From: an uncultured Balneolaceae bacterium
Lineage (GTDB): Bacteria > Bacteroidota > Rhodothermia > Balneolales > Balneolaceae
Direction of reading: 5' to 3'
NCBI GenBank assembly: GCA_937125285.1
Contig: CAKZLH010000256.1
Location: forward strand, 1 to 64,000
DNA: 64,000 bases
The stretch's first letter is position 1, and every line of letters starts with the position of its first letter. The position numbers were made by a program, and so were the translations under genes. This document shows, one piece after another, positions 53,762 through 63,458 of the stretch. The notes under the pieces are model-generated. The model saw only the letters and a program-made list of their open reading frames with translations. It was not told the DNA's origin and made no database searches.

Positions 53762-55999
53762 ATGGAATCCAACAAAGAGAAAATCATCTACACTTACACC
53801 GACGAAGCCCCTGCCCTAGCCACTCACTCGTTCTTACCTATTGTACAAGCCATTACCAGAGCCGCGGAAGTAGAATTGGAATTGAGGGATATTTCTCTAG
53901 CTGCTCGTGTGCTCTCTCAGTTTCCAGAATATCTCGAAGAGCATCAAATAGAGCCTGATGCCTTAGCTGAATTAGGAGAACTGGCGAAGACTCCTGAAGC
54001 AAACATTATTAAGTTACCTAATATAAGTGCCTCCATTCCACAGCTAAAAGCCACTATTAGTGAACTGCAATCGCTCGGTTATGCCCTTCCAAGTTACCCT
54101 GATAATCCATCAAATGAAGAAGAGCAGTCGGTTCGGGCAAAATATGATAAAGTGAAAGGTAGTGCTGTTAACCCCGTGCTTCGAGAGGGCAACTCCGACA
54201 GAAGAGCTCCTATGGCTGTAAAGCAGTATGCCAAAGACAATCCCCACTGGATGGGTGCATGGGATGCAGACTCCAAGACGAAGGTTGCCACCATGAGTGA
54301 TTCCGATTTTGCACACAATGAGAAGTCCGTAACCGTTCTTGAAGATGGTTTTTTTAGAATTGAACATGTTAATGAAGAGATGGAAGTGACGGTGTTAAAG
54401 TCTCGTACTCCCATTGAGAAAGGAGATGTTTTGGACGGAACCTTTATGAGCGTATCAGCTTTAAGACGCTTTTTATTGGAACAAGTAGAACGTGCCAAAC
54501 AGGAAGGTGTGTTGTTTTCTCTTCATATGAAGGCTACCATGATGAAGGTATCCGATCCCATCATTTTTGGTCATGCTGTTGAGTGTTTTATGGCTGATTT
54601 TTTTAATAAGCATCAAGCGTTGCTTAAAAAAATGAACTACAACCCAAACAATGGCTTAGGAGCACTTTTTAGCAGCTTAGACCTTTTAAGTGAGGAGGAA
54701 AAAGCCATTCTAGTTAATGATTTGAACAACTCATTAGAATCTGGTCCTGATCTTGCCATGGTAGATTCAGATAAGGGTATTACAAATCTACATGTACCCA
54801 GTGATATTATTATAGATGCATCAATGCCTGCTATGATTCGAAATTCCGGTAAAATGTGGGATAAAAATGGTGATACCCAAGATACCCTAGCTGTTATCCC
54901 AGATAGTAGCTATGCAACTGTTTATGACGAAGTCATTGAATATTGTAAGAAACACGGTGCATTCGATCCCTCAACTATGGGGAGTGTTCCCAATGTTGGT
55001 TTGATGGCTCAAAAAGCTGAAGAGTATGGCTCACATGATAAAACATTTGAGATTAGCGAGGCAGGAACCGTGCGGATCGTTACTGATAATGGACAGGTAA
55101 TGATGGAGCACCAGGTTGAAAAAGGTGATATTTGGAGAGCCTGTGTGGTTAAAGATGCGGCCATTAAAAATTGGGTTCAACTAGCCGTTAGCCGTTCAAG
55201 AGATTCTCAAACACCTGCTGTTTTTTGGTTAAATGAAGAACGAGCACACGATAGACAACTGATTGAAAAGGTAAACAAATACCTTAAAGAGCACGATATC
55301 TCAGGATTGGATATCTCAATAAAATCACCCAAAGATGCCACCGCATTTAGTTTAAAGAGAATCTCTCAAGGATTAGATACCATATCCGTAACGGGTAATG
55401 TACTACGTGATTATCTAACCGATCTTTTTCCTATCCTCGAATTAGGTACCAGTGCTAAGATGCTTTCAATCGTACCGTTGATGAATGGAGGAGGTCTTTT
55501 TGAGACCGGCGCTGGCGGATCTGCACCAAAACACGTTCAGCAATTTAAAAAAGAAAATTATCTGCGTTGGGATTCTTTAGGTGAATTCCTAGCACTTGCA
55601 GAGTCTCTAGCCCATTTATCTAAAACATTTAATAATAAACGGGCATCCATCCTATCAGAGACTTTGAATGAAGCTAATTCTAAATTTTTAAAGGAAAATA
55701 AATCACCAACCCGGAAAATTGGGGGGTTAGACAATAGAGGTAGTCATTTTTATTTGGCCTTATACTGGATTGAAGCCTTAGCCCATCAATCTAGTGACTC
55801 AGATTTAGCGGCGATGTTTAGAACTATATACGAAGAGTTGATGGCTAAGGAGTCGATTATTAATGATGAATTAATAGCAGTACAAGGACAAAAAAATTCT
55901 ATAGAAGGGTACTATTTTATGGATAAAACCGTTCTTGATACGGCAATGCGACCCAGTGCAAGCTTTAATGCGATACTTGACAAAATTAACATGAACTAG
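53762..55999 (+). CDS. icd: monomeric NADP-dependent isocitrate dehydrogenase
   Basis: Oxidises isocitrate to 2-oxoglutarate with NADP in the TCA cycle. 745 residues, the size of the monomeric IDH family, with [21 protein letters not shown] at the N-terminus, [23 protein letters not shown] and [17 protein letters not shown]. Single full-length protein. Divergent from the kinase gene. Confidence 0.95.
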   Translation: MESNKEKIIYTYTDEAPALATHSFLPIVQAITRAAEVELELRDISLAARVLSQFPEYLEEHQIEPDALAELGELAKTPEANIIKLPNISASIPQLKATISELQSLGYALPSYPDNPSNEEEQSVRAKYDKVKGSAVNPVLREGNSDRRAPMAVKQYAKDNPHWMGAWDADSKTKVATMSDSDFAHNEKSVTVLEDGFFRIEHVNEEMEVTVLKSRTPIEKGDVLDGTFMSVSALRRFLLEQVERAKQEGVLFSLHMKATMMKVSDPIIFGHAVECFMADFFNKHQALLKKMNYNPNNGLGALFSSLDLLSEEEKAILVNDLNNSLESGPDLAMVDSDKGITNLHVPSDIIIDASMPAMIRNSGKMWDKNGDTQDTLAVIPDSSYATVYDEVIEYCKKHGAFDPSTMGSVPNVGLMAQKAEEYGSHDKTFEISEAGTVRIVTDNGQVMMEHQVEKGDIWRACVVKDAAIKNWVQLAVSRSRDSQTPAVFWLNEERAHDRQLIEKVNKYLKEHDISGLDISIKSPKDATAFSLKRISQGLDTISVTGNVLRDYLTDLFPILELGTSAKMLSIVPLMNGGGLFETGAGGSAPKHVQQFKKENYLRWDSLGEFLALAESLAHLSKTFNNKRASILSETLNEANSKFLKENKSPTRKIGGLDNRGSHFYLALYWIEALAHQSSDSDLAAMFRTIYEELMAKESIINDELIAVQGQKNSIEGYYFMDKTVLDTAMRPSASFNAILDKINMN

Positions 56000-56019
56000 G
56001 CTACAAACAGACCATTAAT

Positions 56020-57573
56020 ATGCTCATATCCCACAAAAAAACTCGGTATTTATTCACCCTGTCTTGGATTGGGATATGTGTTTTAATGATGTTTTCAAAC
56101 ATGGGTGTTTATGCCCAGAAGAGTAGCTATCTCCAACTTGCTCAAAGTACGCAACCTAAAGGTTTTGACATAGATTTTGACTGGTTTTATGTTAATACGG
56201 ATTCTGCATTGCTTAATGTATTTGTTCAAATCCCACTTCAACAACTCGCATTTCAGCGTGAAAACATAATTTCAAATGAAGAATTGTTGGATTCAGAGTC
56301 TTTAGAAAAAAATGATTCTAAATATATAACCACTTATGAGATTAATCTAGAGATATATAAAGGTGATTATGAGGATCAAAATACTAGAGAGTTGGTACAG
56401 CGATTATTCATTGTAGATACGGTGATAGTAGATACCTATGAACAGACACTAAATCCATATCTCAACAGCCATCACTTATCGTCAATTCCCCTAGATGTAG
56501 GAACGTATACCCTACATATTACCTACCAGTTTATCAAGGGTTTGGCATCACTCACCGGAGTGAGCCCTAGAAAAGAAAATGATTCGGGTTTTGATTTTCG
56601 ATCCAACAACAGAAGGAAGAAATCAGATACTCACCTTGGTAAATCGTTTTATGCGGCTAGTTCGCTCCAAGAGAATGGTGTATTGTTAAAACCATCTATT
56701 GAGGCCGATCAAATTCCAGTATATTTCCTGGAACAAGCTGATTATGAAACCTATCAATACCTTAGTCAACAGGATAATGAACTAAGTTATTTTACATGGA
56801 TTGGTAGCACTAACCGAGTCAGCTATGGTTCTACTGCAAGCATAGCTGTTCCCTATTATTCGATATCACATTTAAATTCCCTTGATATTGACATCTACGA
56901 TGCTACCATAGATAGTATTCTATGGAACAAAAAAATTACACTCGCTTCACATCCCTTCTACTCACTCAGATCTCATTCAAAAGGTTCCGGTATTTCAAGT
57001 GATGGTCACGATGTGTTAATGCATAATTTTTTGATTATTGAACTACCAACCGAAAAACTTAATAATTCCACCTATCAGCTAAGAGTTAGTACAGACGCTG
57101 AGGCAAATACGCCACAGATTATTAAATTTCACACCTACTGGAAGGATATGCCCACTAGTTTATACCAAATCGATGTGGCTATTGATATGCTTCGTTTCAT
57201 CGTTGGAGATGAAACAATAGATCCTGTACTCAAGCAATCTAATAAAGAAAAATTGGCTTTCTTCAACGGTTTTTGGAATCCAAAAGACCCCATAGCTACT
57301 ACCCCAGAAAATGAACTAATGACAGAGTACTATCGCCGTATTGATTATGCATATAAAACCTTTAGTACTACCAGTGAGCCAGAAGGTTATCAATCAGATC
57401 AAGGGCAATTATACATTAAAATGGGACCTCCACTAGACATAGAACGCAGTTTTCCTACTAACGGGAACGTAAGAGAAATTTGGACCTACCCAAACGGTGA
57501 ATATATTTTCACGGCAAGTTCAGGGTTTGGAGATTTCAAATTGATTTCAACTCCGCAAAAGCTAACTAATTGA
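56020..57573 (+). CDS. GWxTD domain-containing secreted protein
   Basis: 517 residues. Signal peptide 1-32 (VYAQ cleavage region). The middle part is beta-rich and extracytoplasmic. The C-terminal GWxTD-like domain (about residues 405-512) carries FFNGFWNPKDPIATTPENE, YYRRIDYAYKTF and LYIKMGPP. The family is typical of Balneolota and relatives; its function is unknown. The stop overlaps the pdxA start (TTGA). Confidence 0.85.
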   Translation: MLISHKKTRYLFTLSWIGICVLMMFSNMGVYAQKSSYLQLAQSTQPKGFDIDFDWFYVNTDSALLNVFVQIPLQQLAFQRENIISNEELLDSESLEKNDSKYITTYEINLEIYKGDYEDQNTRELVQRLFIVDTVIVDTYEQTLNPYLNSHHLSSIPLDVGTYTLHITYQFIKGLASLTGVSPRKENDSGFDFRSNNRRKKSDTHLGKSFYAASSLQENGVLLKPSIEADQIPVYFLEQADYETYQYLSQQDNELSYFTWIGSTNRVSYGSTASIAVPYYSISHLNSLDIDIYDATIDSILWNKKITLASHPFYSLRSHSKGSGISSDGHDVLMHNFLIIELPTEKLNNSTYQLRVSTDAEANTPQIIKFHTYWKDMPTSLYQIDVAIDMLRFIVGDETIDPVLKQSNKEKLAFFNGFWNPKDPIATTPENELMTEYYRRIDYAYKTFSTTSEPEGYQSDQGQLYIKMGPPLDIERSFPTNGNVREIWTYPNGEYIFTASSGFGDFKLISTPQKLTN

Positions 57574-58586
57574 GCTTAATACCTAATATTGCAGTCTCTA
57601 TTGGCGATCCTTATGGTATTGGGCCTGAAGTAACTGTCCGTTCTTTACTATCCTTAGATCTCAGCCGTTCAACGCCGATCATCATTTCACCTCATTCCCT
57701 TATTAAGGATAAAATTGCAGACTGCCCTATAGAAGAAATCCGTCAATTACCTTTTAAATATATTTTTCATTGGAACGAGCTTGATCAGCACCACATAAAT
57801 GTATTTGAAGCTGTAGAAGAATGGAGCCAATTCTCTTTTGTACATCAAAAGCAATACACCCCCTCCTCTGCTGGAGGTAAAGTAAGTATGGAATCTATAC
57901 ATACTGCAATTCAGCTATGCTTGGAGAGTGTCTGTGATGCTATGGTAACGGCGCCTATTTCTAAAGAAAGCATTGCAAAGGCTGGTTACAGGGTTCCTGG
58001 CCATACCGAATATTTAATGCAGATCACAAAGTCTAGGGATGTGGTGATGATGTTGAGTGGTAAAGGCCTTAATCTATGTCTATTAAGCACTCATATTCCT
58101 ATATCTGAAGTAGCCAAAAACATTTCAAAGACTCTCATAGAATCCAAAATAGAAATCATTACCCGTCACTTTAACACCTTTGAGCATATAAAACATCCTA
58201 AGATTGCCATCTTAGGGCTTAATCCACATGCAGGAGATGGAGGAATCCTAGGAACCGAAGAAGAACTCATTTATAAGCCACTTATTGATTCACTTACGAA
58301 AAAAAGTATAAGGGTTGAAGGGCCGTATCCTGCGGATGCATTTTTTGGGCGAAGGCTTTTTGAAAACTTTGATGTTGTACTGGCTTCATATCATGATCAA
58401 GGATTAGCCCCTTTTAAACTTTGGACAATGGGTGAAGGAGTAAATATCACCCTTGGGCTGCCCATCATTCGAACCTCACCTGATCATGGTACAGCTTTCG
58501 ATATTGCACATACATGGAAAGCAAATTCGTCCTCTATGTTAGCAGCTTATGAGAAGGCCTTACAGATGAGTCAATTTAAGTCATGA
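57570..58586 (+). CDS. pdxA: 4-hydroxythreonine-4-phosphate dehydrogenase
   Basis: Vitamin B6 synthesis enzyme of the DXP-dependent route. SIGDPYGIGPEV at the start, TAPISKESI, VPGHTEYLMQI, NPHAGDGG and ASYHDQGLAPFK with metal-binding histidines. 338 residues. Starts with TTG in the stop of the GWxTD gene. Confidence 0.92.
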   Translation: MSLIPNIAVSIGDPYGIGPEVTVRSLLSLDLSRSTPIIISPHSLIKDKIADCPIEEIRQLPFKYIFHWNELDQHHINVFEAVEEWSQFSFVHQKQYTPSSAGGKVSMESIHTAIQLCLESVCDAMVTAPISKESIAKAGYRVPGHTEYLMQITKSRDVVMMLSGKGLNLCLLSTHIPISEVAKNISKTLIESKIEIITRHFNTFEHIKHPKIAILGLNPHAGDGGILGTEEELIYKPLIDSLTKKSIRVEGPYPADAFFGRRLFENFDVVLASYHDQGLAPFKLWTMGEGVNITLGLPIIRTSPDHGTAFDIAHTWKANSSSMLAAYEKALQMSQFKS

Positions 58587-59353
58587 GTTCTATAGATAAG
58601 CCAATTTACAGTGCACTAGCACATTTATACGATCATATAATGAATGATGTAGACTATGCTTATTGGGCAGAATATATAGATGATTTAATGCATCAACATC
58701 ATGACAATCCGCGCTTCATAACAGAGTTATCATGTGGTACGGGCTCACTCAGTATTGAACTTATTCAATTAGGTGATTATCAGTTACAGGCATGCGATGC
58801 TTCTGAAAATATGGTCTCAGTAGCCATTGAAAAATTCAAACAACATTCACTAAGTATCCCTTGCTTTGTTAGTCCTTTCCATGATTTAGGAAAGCTGAGC
58901 CAGCAAGATGTACTGATTAGTGTTTTTGATAGTATCAACTACCTCCTGTCAGAAGATGATATCCTTCTTTTCTTTAAAGAAGCCTACAAAGTATTAAATA
59001 ACAATGGCTTACTAATTTTTGATTTTTCCACACCTAAAAATTCAAAAGAAGCTGTTCAGCATCTCAATGAACTAGAAGGGGAATATAAAGGGCTATATTA
59101 CTACCGCAGCAGTAATTATAATCCGAAATCAAAAATTCACACAAACAAATTTGAAATATCAGATAAGCGTACAGACTCAGAACATATTTTTATAGAAGAC
59201 CATAATCAGCGTGCCTATACCCTACCCGAAATTAAAACCTTATTAGAGGCAAGTGAACTTGAAATTGTACGTTTTTTTGATGCATTTTCTTTCCATGAAG
59301 CGACCACCCATTCAACCCGAATAACTGCCATAGCCAAATGCCAGAAAGCATAA
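58583..59353 (+). CDS. class I SAM-dependent methyltransferase
   Basis: 256 residues. SAM motif ELSCGTGSLSIELIQ near residue 50, DASENMVSVA and VFDSINYLL. Substrate unknown. Overlaps pdxA by 4 nt and ftsE by 16 nt, so it is tightly coupled to both. Confidence 0.85.
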   Translation: MSSIDKPIYSALAHLYDHIMNDVDYAYWAEYIDDLMHQHHDNPRFITELSCGTGSLSIELIQLGDYQLQACDASENMVSVAIEKFKQHSLSIPCFVSPFHDLGKLSQQDVLISVFDSINYLLSEDDILLFFKEAYKVLNNNGLLIFDFSTPKNSKEAVQHLNELEGEYKGLYYYRSSNYNPKSKIHTNKFEISDKRTDSEHIFIEDHNQRAYTLPEIKTLLEASELEIVRFFDAFSFHEATTHSTRITAIAKCQKA

Positions 59354-60012
59354 TAACACTGAAAAATGTTTCGCTCAATTATGATCATAGAAGTATTCTA
59401 ATTGATGCTAATTTTGAATTAAAACAACAAGAGTTTGCCTACTTGATTGGCCCTACTGGAGTAGGTAAAAGCAGTATTTTGAAATTGCTTTACAAAGATG
59501 TTGAAGCTCAGGCTGGTGAAATTACAGTAAATGGATTTGATTTATCTGCCCTTAAAGCCAAACAAATACCCAAATTGCGACGTAGCATGGGTATTGTATT
59601 TCAAGATTTTCAATTATTACGAGACAGAAATATTTTTGATAATGTAGCTTTCTCATTACATGTGACGGGTTTTCCAACATCTCAGATACCTAAGAAAGTG
59701 AATGAGGTATTATCCTTAGTTGGGTTAAGTCATCGTTTTAAACAAATGCCAAATGATTTATCTGGTGGCGAGCAACAACGGGTTGTAATTGCAAGAGCCT
59801 TGGTAAATGAACCAAGGTTATTATTAGCGGACGAACCAACCGGAAATTTAGATCCAGAAGCTTCCAAAGAAATTATGGAGTTATTGTTAACCATCAACAA
59901 AAGAGGAACCGCGGTCCTTATGGTTACCCATGATCATGGATTGGTAAAAAAATATCCGCATAGGACCGTGTTACTTAAAGAAGGGAAGATCAAAGATATA
60001 GCGGTTTCGTAA
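59338..60012 (+). CDS. ftsE: FtsE, cell-division ABC ATPase
   Basis: ATPase of FtsEX, which controls septal peptidoglycan hydrolases. Walker A GPTGVGKS (38-45), signature LSGGEQQRVVIARAL, Walker B LLLADEPTGNLD. 224 residues. ftsX is not next to it, so the partner is elsewhere. LolD is an alternative, but GIVFQDFQLLRDRNIFDNVA fits FtsE well. Confidence 0.85.
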   Translation: MPESIITLKNVSLNYDHRSILIDANFELKQQEFAYLIGPTGVGKSSILKLLYKDVEAQAGEITVNGFDLSALKAKQIPKLRRSMGIVFQDFQLLRDRNIFDNVAFSLHVTGFPTSQIPKKVNEVLSLVGLSHRFKQMPNDLSGGEQQRVVIARALVNEPRLLLADEPTGNLDPEASKEIMELLLTINKRGTAVLMVTHDHGLVKKYPHRTVLLKEGKIKDIAVS

Positions 60013-60027
60013 CTGAGATTTAATCGT

Positions 60028-60981
60028 ATGGCTTTGCTTATAGAACCTCAGAAATGGACACAAATCATACGTTTTCATGCACTTGATTTAGGTTTTGATG
60101 CAATTGGTTTTTCAGAAGCAAGCTACCTGCCAGAGGACGATCGCCGACTTAGTGAATGGATTTCCAAAGGTATGCACGGCAGTATGACATGGATGGAACG
60201 TAATCACGACAAACGAGTAGATCCTCGAAAACTGGTTCCTGGTACTCAAAGTGTAGTTAGCTTATTGGTGAGTTATCATCAAGCGGTCTCTACCAAAATT
60301 AGTTCTGATCAGCCTCAGATTGCTCAATACGCACAAGGAAGGGATTATCATAAGGTAGTAAAGAAGCGTATGAAAAGTCTCTTTTCCCGTATAACAGACG
60401 AAATTCCACAACTACAGGGACGCTACTTTGTCGACTCTGCTCCCGTGCTTGAACGAAGTTGGGCTCAGCGCTCTGGTTTGGGATGGATTGGGAAAAATGG
60501 GAATCTACTTAACAGGACCCATGGTTCATACTTTTTTTTAGCAGAATTACTCATTAATGTTCCATTAGTATACGATACACCGACCACCGATCATTGCGGT
60601 AGCTGCACCCTATGTATCGATGCCTGCCCCACAGATGCCATTATTGAACCCAAAAAAGTAGATGGCTCTAAATGTATTTCCCACTGGAATATCGAGCATA
60701 AAGGAGAGATTCCTGAAAAGTACCATAAAGCTATTGGTAGCTGGATTTTTGGGTGTGACATCTGTCAAATAGTATGTCCTTGGAACCAAAAAGCACTACT
60801 GGGACAATGGCCAGAATTATCGAAAAATACTCGCTTAAACGAAATAGACAGGGATAGTTTTTCAGAAATATCTCTTAGCGACTACGAACACTATTTCAAT
60901 GGCAGCCCAGTAAGAAGAGTCAAACATGAAGGATTTCTAAGAAATGCCCGGATTGTCCAAAAAAATCTCGCTAGCAAATAA
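60028..60981 (+). CDS. queG: epoxyqueuosine reductase
   Basis: Last step of queuosine formation in tRNA: cobalamin- and Fe4S4-dependent reduction of epoxyqueuosine. Two ferredoxin-like clusters CGSCTLCIDACP and CDICQIVCPWN, and N-terminal MTWMERNHDKRVDPRKLVPG with YFVDSAPVLERSWAQRSGLGWIGK. 317 residues, full. Confidence 0.94.
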   Translation: MALLIEPQKWTQIIRFHALDLGFDAIGFSEASYLPEDDRRLSEWISKGMHGSMTWMERNHDKRVDPRKLVPGTQSVVSLLVSYHQAVSTKISSDQPQIAQYAQGRDYHKVVKKRMKSLFSRITDEIPQLQGRYFVDSAPVLERSWAQRSGLGWIGKNGNLLNRTHGSYFFLAELLINVPLVYDTPTTDHCGSCTLCIDACPTDAIIEPKKVDGSKCISHWNIEHKGEIPEKYHKAIGSWIFGCDICQIVCPWNQKALLGQWPELSKNTRLNEIDRDSFSEISLSDYEHYFNGSPVRRVKHEGFLRNARIVQKNLASK

Positions 60982-61014
60982 TCAATATCTATGGAGTTGA
61001 GTTAGTACCATTCA

Positions 61015-61635
61015 CTAATAATCATGAATACTATCTTTCATATACTTATACAGCAATTCCCTTGCTCTAAAAATATGTGCTTTCACGGTTCCTAATGGAA
61101 TATCCATTTCTTCTGAAATCTCCTGATAGCTCTTCTCTTCAATGTGTCGTTTAAGAATGATGAGTCGATATTTTTCCGGCAGTTGATCGATGGCTTCATG
61201 AACTTTATTTTTTCGCTGCCGGCGAATCATTGGCTCATCGGTATGTGTATCTTCGTCCTCAAGCTGTATAGGAGCTTGATCTTCGTCGGACGAGTCTGTA
61301 TTAATAGAAAAGGTATCTAATTTCTTTTTCCGTAGATAATCAATGGTATGATTGGTCGCAATTCGATAAAGCCAAGTTGAGAAGGCATAATCATTCTTAT
61401 AGTTCTTCAAATTCTTGAATGCTTTCATAAAAATATCCTGAACCAAATCCTCGACATAATCTGTTTCACGAATCATCTTTCTTATATGAAAGTAAAGTGG
61501 CTTTTGATATTTATTAGACAATTTAGCGTATGCTTTTTCATCTCCTTTAACCGCTAATTGTACCCACTTATCATCCTCAAGTGAACTTTGGGAGGCATCT
61601 ACCCTATGTTGATATGTAGAATCAGAAGAACTCAT
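61015..61635 (-). CDS. ECF-type RNA polymerase sigma factor
   Basis: 206 residues with sigma region 2 (DYVEDLVQDIFMKAFKNL, STWLYRIATNHTIDYLRKKK) and region 4 (LPEKYRLIILKRHIEEKSYQEIS, IPLGTVKAHIFRARELL) and an acidic linker. No anti-sigma factor gene is adjacent in the window. 6 nt after ppx/gppA. Target promoters unknown. Confidence 0.9.
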   Translation of the reverse strand: MSSSDSTYQHRVDASQSSLEDDKWVQLAVKGDEKAYAKLSNKYQKPLYFHIRKMIRETDYVEDLVQDIFMKAFKNLKNYKNDYAFSTWLYRIATNHTIDYLRKKKLDTFSINTDSSDEDQAPIQLEDEDTHTDEPMIRRQRKNKVHEAIDQLPEKYRLIILKRHIEEKSYQEISEEMDIPLGTVKAHIFRARELLYKYMKDSIHDY

Positions 61636-61641
61636 ATAAAC

Positions 61642-62550
61642 TCAACTTACTAGTATACCATGTCTAATTCCACCACTAGATACAATGAATTCTTCAGCCT
61701 TGTAATGGTTCAGGATTTCATTTAAGATCAACAGTCCTGTTAAAAAAATATCGGCTCTACCTTCCATGACTTCAGGGTGTAGCTCAATTAATTCTTGGTA
61801 GGTATGTAGTCGAAAAAGGTCGATACTTTTTGCAAGTTGTGATTGAGTGATACGATGATTGTTTACCTTTTCGCTATCATATGGATGTATTTGAGCATCA
61901 ATGGCGGCAAGTGAGGTGGCGGTACCAGAAACAGCAATCAAGCTAGTTTGCTTTGGTATTTTTAAAGCATCTTTAGTTAAATAATCCTGAATGCTCGAAA
62001 CGCACTGTCCAATTTCTTCCTGAAAGGGAGGGTTGTGATGTAGAAATCTTTCGTTATAGCGAACACATCCCATATCCAAAGAAATCCCTTTCTGCCACTG
62101 CATTGAAGTGCCTAATGAAAGCTCGGTACTTCCACCTCCAATATCAATTACCAAGGCATGTGAATTCTGTATAGGGGTTTGACTCAACGCACCTAAATAG
62201 GTGTACTTAGCCTCCTCTTCACCGCTGAGCAAACGAACCACCCACCCTGTTTGCTCATAAATTTGAGCTAAAAACTCCTGTTTATTTTTAGCATCTCGAA
62301 CAGCGGATGTAGCTGTTATTAGGGGTGTTTCACAGGTTGGAAAATCACTAGTCAAAATGGAATTAAATTCCAATAGAACATCCAAGACCCGTTTCATACT
62401 ATCTGCTGATAATCTACCTAACTTGTCGACACCTTTCCCTAATCTCGGTAACCTTTGCAATTCAAATATCACTTCCAAACTATCGGTATTTTGCTTGCAG
62501 ACCAGTAGTAGTACAGAATTAGTGCCAATGTCTATAGAGGAACGTAGCAT
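61642..62550 (-). CDS. Ppx/GppA phosphatase
   Basis: Exopolyphosphatase or guanosine pentaphosphate phosphatase, ASKHA fold. SIDIGTNSVLLLVC at the N-terminus, TSAVRDAKN, SGEEEAKYTYLGA and VIDIGGGSTELSLG. 302 residues, only the core domain, without the C-terminal HD-type part of long Ppx. Ppx versus GppA activity cannot be decided. Confidence 0.9.
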   Translation of the reverse strand: MLRSSIDIGTNSVLLLVCKQNTDSLEVIFELQRLPRLGKGVDKLGRLSADSMKRVLDVLLEFNSILTSDFPTCETPLITATSAVRDAKNKQEFLAQIYEQTGWVVRLLSGEEEAKYTYLGALSQTPIQNSHALVIDIGGGSTELSLGTSMQWQKGISLDMGCVRYNERFLHHNPPFQEEIGQCVSSIQDYLTKDALKIPKQTSLIAVSGTATSLAAIDAQIHPYDSEKVNNHRITQSQLAKSIDLFRLHTYQELIELHPEVMEGRADIFLTGLLILNEILNHYKAEEFIVSSGGIRHGILVS

Positions 62551-62585
62551 AACTTTATGAATGTGACTTTAGACCGAATTCTAAT

Positions 62586-63455
62586 TTATGAAACGATTGG
62601 TTGTAACCAAAGCGCTGCCCACTCTCCCATAGTACGTTCTTGTATGATTTGATACTTCCCAGCTAATACCTTCTCTTTAAAATTATCAATATCAATAGAT
62701 AACAGGCCAGATAACAAAAGTGTGCCCTTAGAATTTAGATAATTCAAAAATTTAGGGGCCATTTCGGTTAATGCAATAGTATTAATGTTAGCTATAATCA
62801 CATCATAAGTCTGACTTATATCGGGATGATCTAAACTACCCTCGACTACTTGTACATTAGTGATATTATTCTTTTCAATGTTTTCAGTGGCATTCTCATA
62901 GCTCCATGGATCTATATCAAAACCAAAAACTTCCCTTGCTCCTAATTTCGAACTTGCTATAGCCAGAATACCTGTTCCTGTACCAGCATCTAAGATGAGA
63001 TCTCCCCGATTCACCACTTCAGGTAACCATTCCAATAACAAACGGGTCGTTTCATGGGTACCCGTACCAAAAGCCATCTTTGGGTCGATATGTAACGGGA
63101 TTAAGTCATGGGGTAGATCTTCGCGGTTCCAGCTAGGATAAACATAAAAAGAGCCAATTCTTTGTGGTTTAATACCCTTTTCCCATTCTTCATTCCAATT
63201 TTTTTCAACCAGTGTATTGGTTTGGACCAATGCTATATCGTTACGAGTAGCTAGAAAATGATCCAGTTCTATTTGTACATTTTCATGAAAATTTTCGGCT
63301 TCTATATATGCCCGTAACTCAGTACTCGTTTCATCAAAACCAGTGAAGCCGAATTCATGAAGTTCTGCAATGACATAGTCCACTTCAATTTCTTGAATGA
63401 AAAAACAGAGTTCAAGATACTCTTTAGGAGAATGATGTATGGTATTCAAGATCAA
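62586..63455 (-). CDS. prmA: ribosomal protein L11 methyltransferase
   Basis: Methylates L11. PAFGTGTHET-like MAFGTGTHETTRLLLEWLP, LDAGTGTGILAIASSKLGA (SAM site) and IIANINTIALTEMAP. 289 residues. 3 nt after gatA. Confidence 0.94.
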   Translation of the reverse strand: MILNTIHHSPKEYLELCFFIQEIEVDYVIAELHEFGFTGFDETSTELRAYIEAENFHENVQIELDHFLATRNDIALVQTNTLVEKNWNEEWEKGIKPQRIGSFYVYPSWNREDLPHDLIPLHIDPKMAFGTGTHETTRLLLEWLPEVVNRGDLILDAGTGTGILAIASSKLGAREVFGFDIDPWSYENATENIEKNNITNVQVVEGSLDHPDISQTYDVIIANINTIALTEMAPKFLNYLNSKGTLLLSGLLSIDIDNFKEKVLAGKYQIIQERTMGEWAALWLQPIVS

Positions 63456-63458
63456 ATG

